The position numbers and the translations under genes are program-made. Source: JBMOMT01 sp049324835 (lineage in GTDB: Bacteria; Chloroflexota; Anaerolineae; CAYNKW01). From it: a stretch of DNA of 64,000 nt. Below are positions 15,960-23,925 of this stretch, piece by piece. The notes beneath the pieces are model-generated. The model was not told the origin of the DNA. It worked only from the letters and a program-made list of their open reading frames with translations, and did no database searches. Position 1 is the first letter of the stretch, and every line of letters begins with the position of its first letter. The stretch spans positions 1 through 64,000 of the forward strand of contig JBMOMT010000051.1 of NCBI GenBank assembly GCA_049324835.1, read 5' to 3'.

Positions 15960-17990
15960 TCAATGTGGCAGCCTGGCCTCGACGACGACCATGAGATGAT
16001 CGGAGGCCAGCGAGTCCATCACCTCGCCGTTCAGAGGGGTGAGGTGGCGCAGCCAGACGAAATCGATGCGCTTGCGAGGATTGTCGGCGGGGTCGGTGAA
16101 TCCAGGCTCCAGGCCCAACGCGACGAACGGATCGATAAACCCGGTTTCTGCGATGCGGGCGTGGACAGGTGAATCGGGCGTCGAGTTGAAATCGCCGCCC
16201 CAGATGGCCGGTGTGTCGGCGTTGGCCTGGGCCACAAAGGCCAGCGCGTCGGTCAGTTGCACCGCCCGCTCTTCTGGCGTCAGGCCCATCCAGACCGCAT
16301 AGGCGTCCAGTGTTCGTTCGCCCACGCGCAGCCGGGCGCGGACGATGCCCGTCGGCTCGAGCTGGCTGGTGAGCAGGCGCGTTTCAGCGGCCTCGATGGG
16401 GTGGCGCGAGAGCAGTGCGATGCCGGTCAATTGCTCCACCGTGGGCAGATAAACGACGTGCATGCCCAGGCGGCGGCCCAACCACAGGGCGTCGTCCACG
16501 GCAAAAGAGGTCAGGCGGCCCGTGTCCACCTCTTGCAGAGCGATCACGTCGGCGCCGCTGGCCTGGATGGTGCGGGCCTGCGCTTCGAGTGTGTAATGCC
16601 AGTCTGTATCGTAGCCGTAGTGGATGTTGTACGTTCCGATGCGGATGGTGTCGTCCGCTGGCATACCCTCGACCCGGTGGGGCCGGGCGACGCCGGCGAC
16701 GAGGATCACCAGGGCGAGTGTTGCTGCGGCCCAGACGAGCCGGCTGCCCGTCGCCGTGAACGCGCCGTCGGCTGAGATGGGTCGCAACAGCGCCGGTAGC
16801 ACAGCCAATCCCGCGCCGATCAGCAGCACCGGCAGGCCCATGCCCTTGAATGCTGCCAGTGTGTAGGGATAGGTGAAGGCAAAAGCGTAGGCAAAGTTGA
16901 GGGTCAGGAACGCCAGGCCACCCACGGCCAACCACAGCCCGGTGCGTTCTGGAGCGCCGCTCGTGCGCGGGGCCAGCAGGTGCGGCAGCGCCAGGAGCAG
17001 GGCCAGTTGGGCGGCCAGCAATCCTGCCGCGCCGGCCAGGCCCGGCACGCGCCGCCCCACGGTCAGGCCGATCAGGGTGACGAGCGCCAGCGCCAGGCCC
17101 CACAAGCGAGCATGGATCGGATCGTTGCCCAGGCTGCGGGTGATGGATTCTCGCAGGCCGGGTAAGATGGCCAGCAGCGTGACGCCCAGCAGCAACGGGG
17201 CCAGCGCCGAATACGCTATGCCGCTCCAGCGGCTCAGCGCATTGGGCAGTGCCAGCAGCGTGGTTTGGACGAACAGGAACCCTGCCCAGGCCAGCCCGCC
17301 GGGCAGCCCCCCGAATTGCATCGGGGGCAGGCCCCCGAGTTGCACAGGGGGCAGGCCCCCGAGTTGCATCGGGGGCAGGCCCCCGGGTTGCACAGGGGGC
17401 AGGCCCCCGAATTGCATCGGGGACAGGCCCAATTGTGCGCCGCCCGCTGCTTCGAGTTCGTAACTGGCCGTTTCCGGCCCGGCAAGGTAGCGGGCCAGCA
17501 GGATCAGCCCGGCCGAGATGATTGCCTGGGGGACGAGCCATTCGTGCCGCAGGGCAAGGTCCCAGGTGTGGCCCAGGGCGCGTAAGAGCTGATCGGCAAC
17601 CAGGGCGAGCACGACGGCGCGGGAAAACTGTGCCGGCGTGTGGCGCAGCAGTGCCGCCAGGTAAAAGCCGCCCGCCGCCACGACCACGATGCTGCTGTAG
17701 AGCCGCACAGGGTGGCTATTGATGGTCATCGGCACGCGGGCCACAGCGGTCACGGCCACCGCTGCCAGCAGCGCCGGGCGCAGCCGGTCGGCATGGCGTG
17801 GGACAACTAGCGGCGCGAGAAAGGCCAGCAGCACCAACGCGCCGATGACCATCACCCATGGCGTGAAGGGCCCGGCAAACACGGCGTCATAGATCACACC
17901 GAACAAGGTCGAAAAGAGTGCCCGCATCGCCTGCAAAAAAACGAGCAAAAGCAGTGTGGCCTCCAGCGTGCGCAACCAGGATTCTCTCAT
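15960..17990 (-). CDS. Polytopic membrane protein with C-terminal endonuclease/exonuclease/phosphatase domain
   Basis: A 676-residue fusion. Residues about 10-440 contain roughly a dozen hydrophobic segments. Residues about 188-225, in a loop between them, are an 8-residue repeat (GGLPPMQL/GGLPPVQL) encoded by 24-bp tandem DNA repeats. From about residue 445 a complete EEP domain follows, with RIGTYNIHYGYDT, IALQEVDTGR (metal-binding Glu), WGGDFNSTPDSPV and LASDHLMVVVE (catalytic Asp-His). This order, membrane domain then EEP, resembles eukaryotic CWH43/PGAP2IP, which acts on GPI lipids; that comparison is inference. The start overlaps the M20 stop by 4 bases. It may be a membrane phosphodiesterase or phosphatase acting on a lipid or nucleotide. 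Confidence 0.85.
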   Translation of the reverse strand: MRESWLRTLEATLLLLVFLQAMRALFSTLFGVIYDAVFAGPFTPWVMVIGALVLLAFLAPLVVPRHADRLRPALLAAVAVTAVARVPMTINSHPVRLYSSIVVVAAGGFYLAALLRHTPAQFSRAVVLALVADQLLRALGHTWDLALRHEWLVPQAIISAGLILLARYLAGPETASYELEAAGGAQLGLSPMQFGGLPPVQPGGLPPMQLGGLPPVQLGGLPPMQFGGLPGGLAWAGFLFVQTTLLALPNALSRWSGIAYSALAPLLLGVTLLAILPGLRESITRSLGNDPIHARLWGLALALVTLIGLTVGRRVPGLAGAAGLLAAQLALLLALPHLLAPRTSGAPERTGLWLAVGGLAFLTLNFAYAFAFTYPYTLAAFKGMGLPVLLIGAGLAVLPALLRPISADGAFTATGSRLVWAAATLALVILVAGVARPHRVEGMPADDTIRIGTYNIHYGYDTDWHYTLEAQARTIQASGADVIALQEVDTGRLTSFAVDDALWLGRRLGMHVVYLPTVEQLTGIALLSRHPIEAAETRLLTSQLEPTGIVRARLRVGERTLDAYAVWMGLTPEERAVQLTDALAFVAQANADTPAIWGGDFNSTPDSPVHARIAETGFIDPFVALGLEPGFTDPADNPRKRIDFVWLRHLTPLNGEVMDSLASDHLMVVVEARLPH
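17316..17430. repeat. 24-bp tandem repeat inside a coding region
   Basis: Four full units and one partial unit start at 17316, 17340, 17364, 17388 and 17412. Units alternate between TTGCATCG and TTGCACAG beginnings, giving a 48-bp higher order. Each unit holds a GGGGGCAGGCCCCC near-palindrome. The reading frame is preserved, giving an 8-residue peptide repeat in the minus-strand membrane protein. Confidence 0.95.
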
Positions 17991-19252
17991 GCCTCACCTT
18001 CGCAGAACCGAAAGGCCGTCAGGGCCAGCGTCTGGGTGGCGGTGATCAGATCGTCGATGGACACAAACTCGTCGGGGCGGTGCGCGCGGCGCACGTCGCC
18101 GGGACCAAACAGCACGGTGGGTGTGCCGCCCTCGTTGACCAGCAGCCGCATGTCGGCGCCGTAGGTCATGCCCTCCACGCGGCCCGGTTCACCGCTGATC
18201 TCGGCCAGGGCGGTCGTGACCGTTTGCACCAGGGGATGGTCGGTTGGGATGCTGGCCGGCTCGAACTGACCGCCCCACCACTCGACCTTTGGTTGGTGAT
18301 GGCGCAGCCAGGGATCGGCCAACGCCGCCTGGGTGATGGTCGACTCGAACTGGCGGCGGGCCTGAGCCACGTCCTCGCCCGGCGCCACGCCGTAGCGGCC
18401 CTGAAAAGTGAGCCAGTCGGCCACCGACGAGGGCCAGTCGCCGCCCTGGATCTGGCCGATGCACAGCGCGTAGGGCAGATCGTAGCGCGCGTAGAGGGGG
18501 TGGGCGGCGGCGTGGTTGCGCTGGCGTTCCAGGGCTATCAGGGCCTGGTGCAGGGGCATAAATTTCTCGATGGCGCTGATGCCTTCCTCACGCACGCAGC
18601 CGTGGGCCGAGAGGCCGGCCACGGTCACCCGGAAAGAAAGCGCGCCCGCCTGAGCCGGCGCAACGATCAGCTCTGTCGGTTCGACGACGACCGCGCCATC
18701 GGCGCGGTAGCCGCGCCGCACGGCGGCCAGCGTGCCCACGCCGCCGTCTTCTTCACCCACTACCGATTGGATCACCAGTTGCCCGCGCAACGTCACGCCC
18801 GCCTGGTGGATGGCCCTGGCAGCGTGGAGGGCGCAGGCCAGGCCACCTTTCATATCGCACGCGCCGCGGCCATAGACGCGCCCATCGGCCACGGTGGCCT
18901 GCCAGGGCGGAAACTGCCAGTTGGTCTCATCGCCGGCCGGCACCACGTCGATGTGACCGTTGAGGATGAGACGCTTTCCGCCGCGGTTGGCGCCCAGAGC
19001 GCCAACGACGCCCAACGCGCCGGGCCGCTCGATCTCCATGCTAAAGGCGGGGTGTGCGCGCAGCGTGTCGAAATCCAACTCCCAGACATCCACCTCCATG
19101 CCCAGGCGGGTGAGGAATTCGGCCACGTATTCCTGGGCCGGGTTCTCGTTTCCGCCCAGACTGGGGATGGCGATCAGATCGGCGAGTGTGGTGAGCAGGG
19201 CCTGGCTATCGATGGCCGCCAGCAGGCGGCGTTCAATGTCGCTCAGAGTCAT
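17987..19252 (-). CDS. M20-family metallopeptidase (ArgE/DapE type)
   Basis: A 421-residue M20 enzyme. Zinc-site motifs are in order: LNGHIDVVPAGDE (His and Asp), GRGACDMKGGLA (bridging Asp), VVGEEDGG (general-base Glu and ligand), VVVEPTEL, and a final His in RRAHRPDEFV. A dimerisation-type domain lies between about residues 190 and 310. The ATG at 19252 is chosen for the CCCGGAG upstream; longer frames run into the MFS gene. Family members hydrolyse N-acyl amino acids or dipeptides. Coupling with a transporter upstream and an aminotransferase downstream suggests uptake and breakdown of an acylated amino acid or small peptide. Confidence 0.9.
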   Translation of the reverse strand: MTLSDIERRLLAAIDSQALLTTLADLIAIPSLGGNENPAQEYVAEFLTRLGMEVDVWELDFDTLRAHPAFSMEIERPGALGVVGALGANRGGKRLILNGHIDVVPAGDETNWQFPPWQATVADGRVYGRGACDMKGGLACALHAARAIHQAGVTLRGQLVIQSVVGEEDGGVGTLAAVRRGYRADGAVVVEPTELIVAPAQAGALSFRVTVAGLSAHGCVREEGISAIEKFMPLHQALIALERQRNHAAAHPLYARYDLPYALCIGQIQGGDWPSSVADWLTFQGRYGVAPGEDVAQARRQFESTITQAALADPWLRHHQPKVEWWGGQFEPASIPTDHPLVQTVTTALAEISGEPGRVEGMTYGADMRLLVNEGGTPTVLFGPGDVRRAHRPDEFVSIDDLITATQTLALTAFRFCEGEA

Positions 19253-19286
19253 GGTTTGCTCCGGGTTCCGATGGGGCCGTCCGAAA

Positions 19287-20576
19287 TTACGTGTTGCCAA
19301 CCTGTTCCTGGGCGCGGCGTTGCATCGTCTGGCGCAGTCGCTCGATGTCTTGAGGCACGAGGATCGAGGTGATACCAAAGAGAATGGCGCACGCCAGCCA
19401 GGTGCTCAGGCAGATGACCAGGATGGCGGCGTGTAGCGAGTGACGCACGGCGATGACCCCGGCCAGCCAGGGGGCGAGAGCCGAGCCGAAATTTTCGGCG
19501 AAGGAAAGCAGCGCCTGGGCCGTGCTGCGCACCTCGGGCTCGGTGGTATCGTGCACGGTGGCGATGACGTTGGGCGCGGCCATCGACATGGTGATGCCGG
19601 TGAGTCCCAGCAGCACGATGAACAGGGGCTGATTCTCGATGGGCACACTGAGCGCCAGGTACAACAGCACCGCGCCGGCGATCACGCCGCTCATGCCGGT
19701 GAGTGTGCGCCCCCGCCGGGTGCGACGAAAGCTCCAGTCGCCGATGCTGCCGCCCACGAAATAACCCGCTGCGAGGGTGAGGATGGCGATCATCATCGTG
19801 GTCATGGCCTGATCGCCGGTATAGTTGCGCTCTGTTTCCAGGTAACGAAAGAACCAAAAGGTGAGCACCTGCCAGGGGAACACACCAAAGAAACCCTGAG
19901 ATAACAACAGCAGATAGCTGCGGTTGCGCAACAGACCACGCACCACCTGCCAGTCGATGTGATGCGCGGCTATCTCGTCCAGGCCGGCCATCTCTGGCTC
20001 CGATTGGCCGCGCGGTAACTCGCGCACGCCGGCAAAGATCAGACCGGCCACCACGATGCCCGCGCCGCCGGTGATAAAAAAGACGTTGCGCCAGCCCAGG
20101 TTTTCACCCAGCAGGGTGGCCAGCATCAGGCCCAGCATATAGCCCATGGGTTGGGCAATTTGCAGCAGGCCGTAGACCTTGCCTCGCACACGTGGGCCAA
20201 AATAGTCAGATAACAGGCTCCACATGCCGGGATAGCTGGAATCGTCGATGCCGGTGCTGGCGCGTGTGATGAGAAAGGTGGCGTAATTGGGCGCCAGGGC
20301 ATTGAGCCAGGTGGTGCTGCCCCAGATAAAAGAAGCCAGGGCCAGCAATCGGGCGCGGGCGTAACGATCGTACAGGTAGCCCCAAATGGGATACAGCACC
20401 GCCGACACGACGATGGCCAGGCTGGACACGGCGCCCATCTGGGCTTCGTTGATGCCAAAGGACTCCATGATGGGCGTGGTCAGCGGGCCGATGAGGAGTT
20501 TGTCGGCCTGATGGAGCAACACAAAGAGGAAAAAGACCACCACGACGAACCAGCGATGACGCGGCGATTTGGACAT
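19287..20576 (-). CDS. Major facilitator superfamily transporter
   Basis: The 429-residue protein has about 12 hydrophobic segments and an MFS motif A-like loop, GYLYDRYARARLLALA, between helices 2 and 3. The N-terminus MSKSPRHRW is short and basic. The ATG at 20576 follows GAGGGGGG, and a TTGCGC-17-TATAAT promoter lies 57 bases upstream, so this gene opens the minus-strand group with M20 peptidase, membrane-EEP protein and aminotransferase. The motif is common to organic-anion and hexuronate-type symporters as well as efflux pumps, so direction and substrate are not decidable. Genetic linkage favours uptake. Confidence 0.87.
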   Translation of the reverse strand: MSKSPRHRWFVVVVFFLFVLLHQADKLLIGPLTTPIMESFGINEAQMGAVSSLAIVVSAVLYPIWGYLYDRYARARLLALASFIWGSTTWLNALAPNYATFLITRASTGIDDSSYPGMWSLLSDYFGPRVRGKVYGLLQIAQPMGYMLGLMLATLLGENLGWRNVFFITGGAGIVVAGLIFAGVRELPRGQSEPEMAGLDEIAAHHIDWQVVRGLLRNRSYLLLLSQGFFGVFPWQVLTFWFFRYLETERNYTGDQAMTTMMIAILTLAAGYFVGGSIGDWSFRRTRRGRTLTGMSGVIAGAVLLYLALSVPIENQPLFIVLLGLTGITMSMAAPNVIATVHDTTEPEVRSTAQALLSFAENFGSALAPWLAGVIAVRHSLHAAILVICLSTWLACAILFGITSILVPQDIERLRQTMQRRAQEQVGNT

Positions 20577-20632
20577 CGACCCCCCTCATTCACAGGATAT
20601 GAGCGTTGCGCCAGGTTGCAGGAACGAGCAGC

Positions 20633-20661
20633 ATTATACCAGAGCCTGTCCAGAGGCGCAA
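20633..20661 (-). promoter_or_regulatory. Promoter of the MFS-M20-EEP-aminotransferase group
   Basis: On the minus strand, TTGCGC (20661-20656) is followed after 17 bp by a perfect TATAAT (20638-20633). It lies 57 bases before the MFS start and diverges from the promoter at 20739. Confidence 0.7.
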
Positions 20662-20738
20662 ACAGAGGGGCCCTGGAGGCAGGGCTTTAACGTTCAGGTG
20701 CGACGCGCAGGGTTCTCAACGGTCGGCGCGCTCTGCTT

Positions 20739-20767
20739 TTGACACAGGCCAGCGGAAAAGGTATAAT
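20739..20767 (+). promoter_or_regulatory. Consensus sigma70 promoter of SDR gene
   Basis: TTGACA (20739-20744), 17 bp, TATAAT (20762-20767); both hexamers are perfect. It fixes the SDR start downstream, at 20798. Confidence 0.9.
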
Positions 20768-20797
20768 CTCTGGCACAGAGTCGAAGGAGTGTCGAGG

Positions 20798-21511
20798 ATG
20801 GTCATGCGAGATAAAATGGTGTGGATCACCGGCGCCAGCGGCGGTCTGGGTGAGGTGACGAGTCGGGTTTTTGCTGACGCTGGGGCGCGTCTGGCACTGA
20901 CGGCCCGCTCGCCGCAAAAACTGGCCGATCTGAAGGCCGCGCTGGCTCTGCCCGACGACCGCTTGCTGCTGCTGCCGGCCGACGTGACCGATGAGGCCTC
21001 GGTGGCAGAGCAGGTCAGAGAGGTGATCGCTCGTTTGGGGCGGATCGATGTCCTGCTGCATCTTGCCGGCGGCTGGCGTGGCGGTCAGACGGTGGCCGAA
21101 ACGGCGCTGGACGATCTGGATTTTCTGCTGGCTCTCAACCTCAGATCGACCTTTTTGGCCTGCCGGGCGGTGCTGCCGCACATGATGGCTCAGGGTTGGG
21201 GGCGCATCGTAGCCGTGGGAGCCAGGTCGGCGGTGCAGCCTCAGCGCCGTTCCGGGGCCTATGCGGCCTCGAAAGCCGGCTTGATCGCGCTGATCGAGAC
21301 CATTGCGGCCGAGACCAAAGGCGCCGGCGTCACGGCCAACGTGGTGCTGCCCAGCACCATCGATACACCGGCCAACCGGCAATCTATGCCCCAGGCCGAT
21401 TTCACCAAATGGGCGCCGCCACACGCGATCGCCGCTGCCATGCTCTACCTCTGCACCGACGAAGCGGCATCGATCAGCGGCGCGTGCCTGCCGCTTTACG
21501 CCAGTGCGTGA
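20798..21511 (+). CDS. Short-chain dehydrogenase/reductase
   Basis: A 237-residue SDR with ITGASGGLG near residue 12, Arg after beta-2 (ALTARSPQKL, which favours NADP(H)), LLHLAGGW in place of the usual NNAG, and catalytic YAASK. The ATG at 20798 follows GAAGGAG and lies 31 bases after a perfect promoter; upstream in-frame starts precede that promoter. Family members with this pattern include 3-oxoacyl-ACP reductase-like enzymes, but no fatty-acid genes are near. It is followed after 42 bases by a phosphoribosyltransferase, probably co-transcribed. Substrate unknown. Confidence 0.88.
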   Translation: MVMRDKMVWITGASGGLGEVTSRVFADAGARLALTARSPQKLADLKAALALPDDRLLLLPADVTDEASVAEQVREVIARLGRIDVLLHLAGGWRGGQTVAETALDDLDFLLALNLRSTFLACRAVLPHMMAQGWGRIVAVGARSAVQPQRRSGAYAASKAGLIALIETIAAETKGAGVTANVVLPSTIDTPANRQSMPQADFTKWAPPHAIAAAMLYLCTDEAASISGACLPLYASA

Positions 21512-21553
21512 CAGGGACCACTGGCGGGTGCGATACATCGCCAGGGGGAGAAA

Positions 21554-22045
21554 ATGCGCCAAGTGCTCACCTGGAACGAGGTGGATGCCCTCATCGACCA
21601 TTTGATCCCACAATTCGAGGGCGAGTTCGACGCGCTGCTGATGATCACGCGGGGGGGCGTCGTGCCCGGCGGCATGCTGGCCGAGGCTCTGGATATTCGC
21701 ATCGTGCTCACGGCGTCGGTGCACTTTGAGGCCAGCGTCGAGCGTGAGATGGCGTTGCCGGTGTTTCTCCAGTTCCCACGAGACGATCTGCTGGCCGGCC
21801 GGCGGGTGCTCATCGTCGACGATATCTGGTCGGGAGGGCGAACGGCCCGGGCAGTGGCCGGGCGGGTGGCGGCGGCGGGTGGTCGCCCGGCAGTGGCGGT
21901 GCTGCACTACAAAGCCGGCCGTTCTCTGTTTCGTGATGCCGCGCCCGATTATTACGCCGCCGTGACCGATGACTGGATCGTTTATCCCTGGGAGGCGCCG
22001 CGCGATATGATAGCCATCTCACCGGTCTCGCCAGGGATCAATTGA
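21554..22045 (+). CDS. Phosphoribosyltransferase (hypoxanthine/xanthine type)
   Basis: A compact 163-residue type I PRTase. The PRPP-binding signature is VLIVDDIWSGGRTARAV (about residues 93-109), with LLMITRGGVVPGGMLAEAL as the early loop. The C-terminal DDWIVYPWEAPRD is typical of the COG2236 group annotated as hypoxanthine or xanthine phosphoribosyltransferases. It would convert a purine base and PRPP to the nucleotide in the cytoplasm. GGGGGAG lies ahead of the ATG. It sits behind the SDR gene and ahead of the CCA-adding enzyme, separated from the latter by two short hairpins. The base specificity is not readable. Confidence 0.87.
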   Translation: MRQVLTWNEVDALIDHLIPQFEGEFDALLMITRGGVVPGGMLAEALDIRIVLTASVHFEASVEREMALPVFLQFPRDDLLAGRRVLIVDDIWSGGRTARAVAGRVAAAGGRPAVAVLHYKAGRSLFRDAAPDYYAAVTDDWIVYPWEAPRDMIAISPVSPGIN

Positions 22046-22075
22046 CGTATCTTTTCAAAAAGTGGGGGCGAGTAG

Positions 22076-22117
22076 CGCAATTTGACAAATTGCGTCCTGG
22101 CAAGTTGCCAACTTGCC
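22076..22117. repeat. Two adjacent short perfect hairpins
   Basis: CGCAATTT (22076-22083), a GAC loop and AAATTGCG (22087-22094) form the first. GGCAAGTT (22099-22106), a GCC loop and AACTTGCC (22110-22117) form the second. Each has 8-bp arms and a 3-base loop, 4 bases apart. They lie between the phosphoribosyltransferase and cca. There is no T-run, so a REP-like element is more likely than a terminator. Confidence 0.8.
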
Positions 22118-22175
22118 CTACATCCTGTCCCAAGTTATTGAGAAGATACCAATTGACCCTCGATGGAGGGCTGTT

Positions 22176-23699
22176 GTGGATCTGCAGGCACTGCTGGCGC
22201 CTGACACACTGCTGGGTCGACTGGCCCACTGGCTGCGCGCCGAAGGCGTCGAAGCCTATCTCGTGGGAGGGTCGGTGCGCGACGCCCTGCTCGGCGAGCC
22301 TGTCGAGGCGTTTCACGATCTCGATTTTGCCGCGCCCGCCGGAGGAATAGCCCTGGCCCGCCGCCTGGCCGATAGACTGGGCGGCGCGTTTTTTGCCCTC
22401 GACGCTGCCCGCGACACCGGACGGGTGGTGCTGCCCCGTGATGGCGGCGGTCGGCTTTACCTCGATTTTGCTCGCTGGCGCGGCGATTCACTCCAGGCGG
22501 ATCTGTTCGACCGCGATTTCACCGTCAACGCCATGGCGCTGGACATCAGCCGAGCCGAGGGTGCAGTGTTGATCGATCCCTGCGGCGGGCAGGCCGATCT
22601 CGCGGCGCGGCTGGTGCGGGCGGTGACCGAACACACGTTCGTCAACGACCCGGCGCGCACGCTGCGGGCAGTGCGTTTGGAGGCCGAGTTCGGCTTTTGT
22701 ATAGAGGCTCGCACCGAAAACCTGTTGCGCCAGGCTGTGCCGTGGCTGGCCCGTGTCTCCCACGAGCGGGTGCGCGACGAGCTGGCGCGTATCGTCCGTG
22801 CGCCGGGCGCGGCGGGTCACATCGACCGGCTGGATGGCCTGGGCCTGCTGCCGGCGGTGCTGCCGGAGGTCAGTGCGCTCAAGGGTGTGGGGCAGTCGCC
22901 GCCGCATCGTTTCGATGTCTACGGCCACACCTTGCAGGCGCTGGCAGGGCTGGAGGGGCTGTTTGCCTGGCTGTGGCCCGGCGCCGGTTACGCGCCGCTG
23001 GGCGAGCAAACGACTCGCGACCTGGAGTATCTCTCACCGTGGCGCGGCGCGTTGCAGGCGCATTTCGATCAACCCATGGGCGGCGAGCCAGGGCGTGTTA
23101 CGCTGCTCAAGCTCGCGGCGCTGCTGCACGATGTTGGCAAACCACAGACCCGCCAGACGGACGATACCGGTCGGGTGCGGTTTTTAGGGCACGAGCGAGA
23201 GGGCGCGACGATGGCCGCCGCTGCGCTGCATCGGCTGCGTTTTAGCCGCCAGGAAAGACTGCTGGTGCAGACCGTGGTGCAGCACCACCTGCGGCTGTTG
23301 CACCTGAGCCAGGCCGGGACGGTGACGCGCCGGGCGGTGTATCGTTTTTTCCGCGACGTAGGCGACGCCGGCGTGGATGTGGTGTGGCTGGGCCTGGCCG
23401 ATGTCCTGGGCGCGCGCGGCGATGCACTCGATACGATCGAGTGGCGGGGCCGCTTGCGCGTGGCTCAAGCGCTGCTGGAAGGCCGTTTCGACCGCCATCG
23501 AGAGGTGGTTTGTCCACCCCGCTTGATCGGTGGGCGAGATTTGATGGAGGCCTTTGGGCTGCTGCCCGGCCCTCGGCTGGGTGAGCTTTTGGAAGCAGTG
23601 CGTGAGGCTCAGGCTGCCGGGCTGATCTCTGAGCGCCGGGAGGCGCTGGCGCTGGCGCGGGATATGATCGCAGAGCTGGGATTAGATAATGCCCCGTAA
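22176..23699 (+). CDS. cca: CCA tRNA nucleotidyltransferase / poly(A) polymerase family with HD domain
   Basis: A 507-residue class II nucleotidyltransferase. The head has YLVGGSVRDALLG and the catalytic DLDF pair, then FDRDFTVNAMALDI and the RRVRAVRLEAEF-type block (here TLRAVRLEAEFGF). The C-terminal half contains an HD-type motif, LLHDVGKPQTRQ, with HHLRLLHLS, so it resembles HD-containing CCA-adding or A-adding enzymes that repair tRNA 3' ends. The start is GTG at 22176, five bases after GGAGGG; an in-frame TTG at 22113 lies inside a hairpin and is rejected. The stop codon TAA is contributed by the GTAAC terminus of inverted-repeat copy B. Confidence 0.9.
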   Translation: MDLQALLAPDTLLGRLAHWLRAEGVEAYLVGGSVRDALLGEPVEAFHDLDFAAPAGGIALARRLADRLGGAFFALDAARDTGRVVLPRDGGGRLYLDFARWRGDSLQADLFDRDFTVNAMALDISRAEGAVLIDPCGGQADLAARLVRAVTEHTFVNDPARTLRAVRLEAEFGFCIEARTENLLRQAVPWLARVSHERVRDELARIVRAPGAAGHIDRLDGLGLLPAVLPEVSALKGVGQSPPHRFDVYGHTLQALAGLEGLFAWLWPGAGYAPLGEQTTRDLEYLSPWRGALQAHFDQPMGGEPGRVTLLKLAALLHDVGKPQTRQTDDTGRVRFLGHEREGATMAAAALHRLRFSRQERLLVQTVVQHHLRLLHLSQAGTVTRRAVYRFFRDVGDAGVDVVWLGLADVLGARGDALDTIEWRGRLRVAQALLEGRFDRHREVVCPPRLIGGRDLMEAFGLLPGPRLGELLEAVREAQAAGLISERREALALARDMIAELGLDNAP

Positions 23700-23815
23700 C
23701 TGCTCACCCTCCCGCAGGTTGAGCAAGAATCATGCCTCCAGAGAGGGTTTTCATGGGCCAAAGTTCAGGGGATGCGTATCCATCGAACCTGCGGGAGGGT
23801 AGGCTGAGCAGTTAC
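23696..23815 (-). repeat. Inverted-repeat element, copy B
   Basis: GTAACTGCTCACCCTCCCGC begins at 23696 and GGAGGGTAGGCTGAGCAGTTAC ends at 23815 (120 bp). The long arm is on the right, so the element is on the minus strand relative to copy A. Its first bases supply the cca stop codon. No minus-strand gene or promoter lies next to the long arm. Confidence 0.9.
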
Positions 23816-23856
23816 AATGCCCCTCAGAACTGAGATATACCCCGGCGCGGGTCGTC

Positions 23857-23885
23857 TTGCCATGTGAGGGGCGCTGTGGTATACT
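23857..23885 (+). promoter_or_regulatory. Promoter of the unrecognised gene at 23926
   Basis: TTGCCA (23857-23862), 17 bp, TATACT (23880-23885). The next gene starts 41 bases downstream. Confidence 0.75.
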
Positions 23886-23925
23886 GGAAAAAACATCGAC
23901 TGGGGCGATTTGCGCAGGAGGGCCT

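Noticed and set aside
17316..17430. Regular repeats considered as a CRISPR array
   Set aside because: Units are contiguous 24-mers without spacers and stay in frame inside a coding region.
17918..19372. 484-codon plus-strand frame opposite the M20 peptidase
   Set aside because: The minus strand has all five M20 zinc-site motifs; the plus-strand product is motif-free.
22113..22175. Upstream TTG start for cca
   Set aside because: It falls inside a hairpin arm and lacks an RBS, whereas GTG 22176 has GGAGGG five bases upstream.
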